From: Candidatus Enterousia merdequi
GTDB lineage: Bacteria > Pseudomonadota > Alphaproteobacteria > Rs-D84
Assembly: GCA_018065345.1 (NCBI GenBank)
Contig: JAGHTM010000082.1
Span: 1 to 6,347, forward strand
Direction of reading: 5' to 3'
DNA: 6,347 nt
The position numbers and the translations under genes are program-made. Of this stretch, positions 6,229 to 6,347 are shown in pieces. The notes beneath the pieces were generated by a model. It ran no database searches and was not told the DNA's origin. It saw only the letters and a program-made list of their open reading frames with translations. Position 1 is the first letter of the stretch, and each line of letters starts with the position of its first letter.

Positions 6229-6347
6229 ATGTTAAATAGTTTATATATTTCAAATATAGTTTTAATTGAAAAACTGAATCTTCAATTCGGTAATGGGTTG
6301 AATATCATGACTGGCGAAACGGGTGCTGGTAAAAGTATTTTGCTTGA
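6229..6347 (+). CDS. recN: RecN, DNA repair protein, N-terminal fragment
   Basis: The first 39 codons of recN are visible before the window ends. RecN is an SMC-like ATPase of the cytoplasm that gathers and holds broken DNA ends for RecA-dependent repair. The N-terminus aligns with the family without gaps: MLNSLYISNIVLIEKLNLQF, then GLNIMTGETGAGKSILL. The Walker A motif GETGAGKS lies at residues 28-35. The ATG at 6229 is the only sensible start, since it matches the family's short N-terminus. It stands 32 bases after the nuclease reading and in the same direction, so a shared transcript is possible, although a separate promoter is seen. Most of the protein (coiled coil, hinge, Walker B) lies outside the window. 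Confidence 0.9.
   Translation, partial: MLNSLYISNIVLIEKLNLQFGNGLNIMTGETGAGKSILL

Overview
The window is AT-rich (roughly two thirds A+T) and its coding style, its AddA-type helicase-nuclease and its RecN all point to an uncultured, low-GC Alphaproteobacterium, probably host- or gut-associated. The lineage is an inference from protein character, not a database result. All legible tryptophans are TGG and the reading frames fit the standard bacterial code.

Left part, minus strand (1-1131). Two small secreted-protein genes lie head to tail. A 255-residue protein carries a signal peptide, an InlB/Listeria-Bacteroides-type repeat and a C-terminal lectin-like domain. Its stop codon overlaps by one base the ATG of a second signal-peptide gene that runs off the left edge. 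Upstream of them is a gene-free stretch of about 280 bases packed with inverted repeats. A good sigma70-like promoter at its far end would make this stretch a long structured 5' leader whose hairpins are partly mutually exclusive. Next to it sits the intrinsic terminator of the following minus-strand gene.

Middle, minus strand (1133-3052). A 639-residue protein has one N-terminal membrane segment, a long Ser/Thr/Asn/Gln-rich coiled coil and a compact C-terminal domain. It has no recognised function.

Right part, plus strand (3133-6347). Promoters for the coiled-coil gene and for addA overlap in an 80-base divergent intergenic region. The addA reading is broken twice. An in-frame TGA at 4975-4977 falls inside the conserved region before VLKSP, and a one-base frame change in 5741-5760 separates the helicase part from the C-terminal nuclease domain. 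Helicase motifs I-VI and the nuclease residues are all still present across the three pieces, so this is either a recently inactivated gene, a product of sequence errors, or an unusual split enzyme. The start of recN follows, apparently from its own promoter, positioned so that its mRNA could be leaderless. Both addA and recN act in double-strand break repair, so the right part reads as a small recombination-repair cluster. No addB is visible beside addA.
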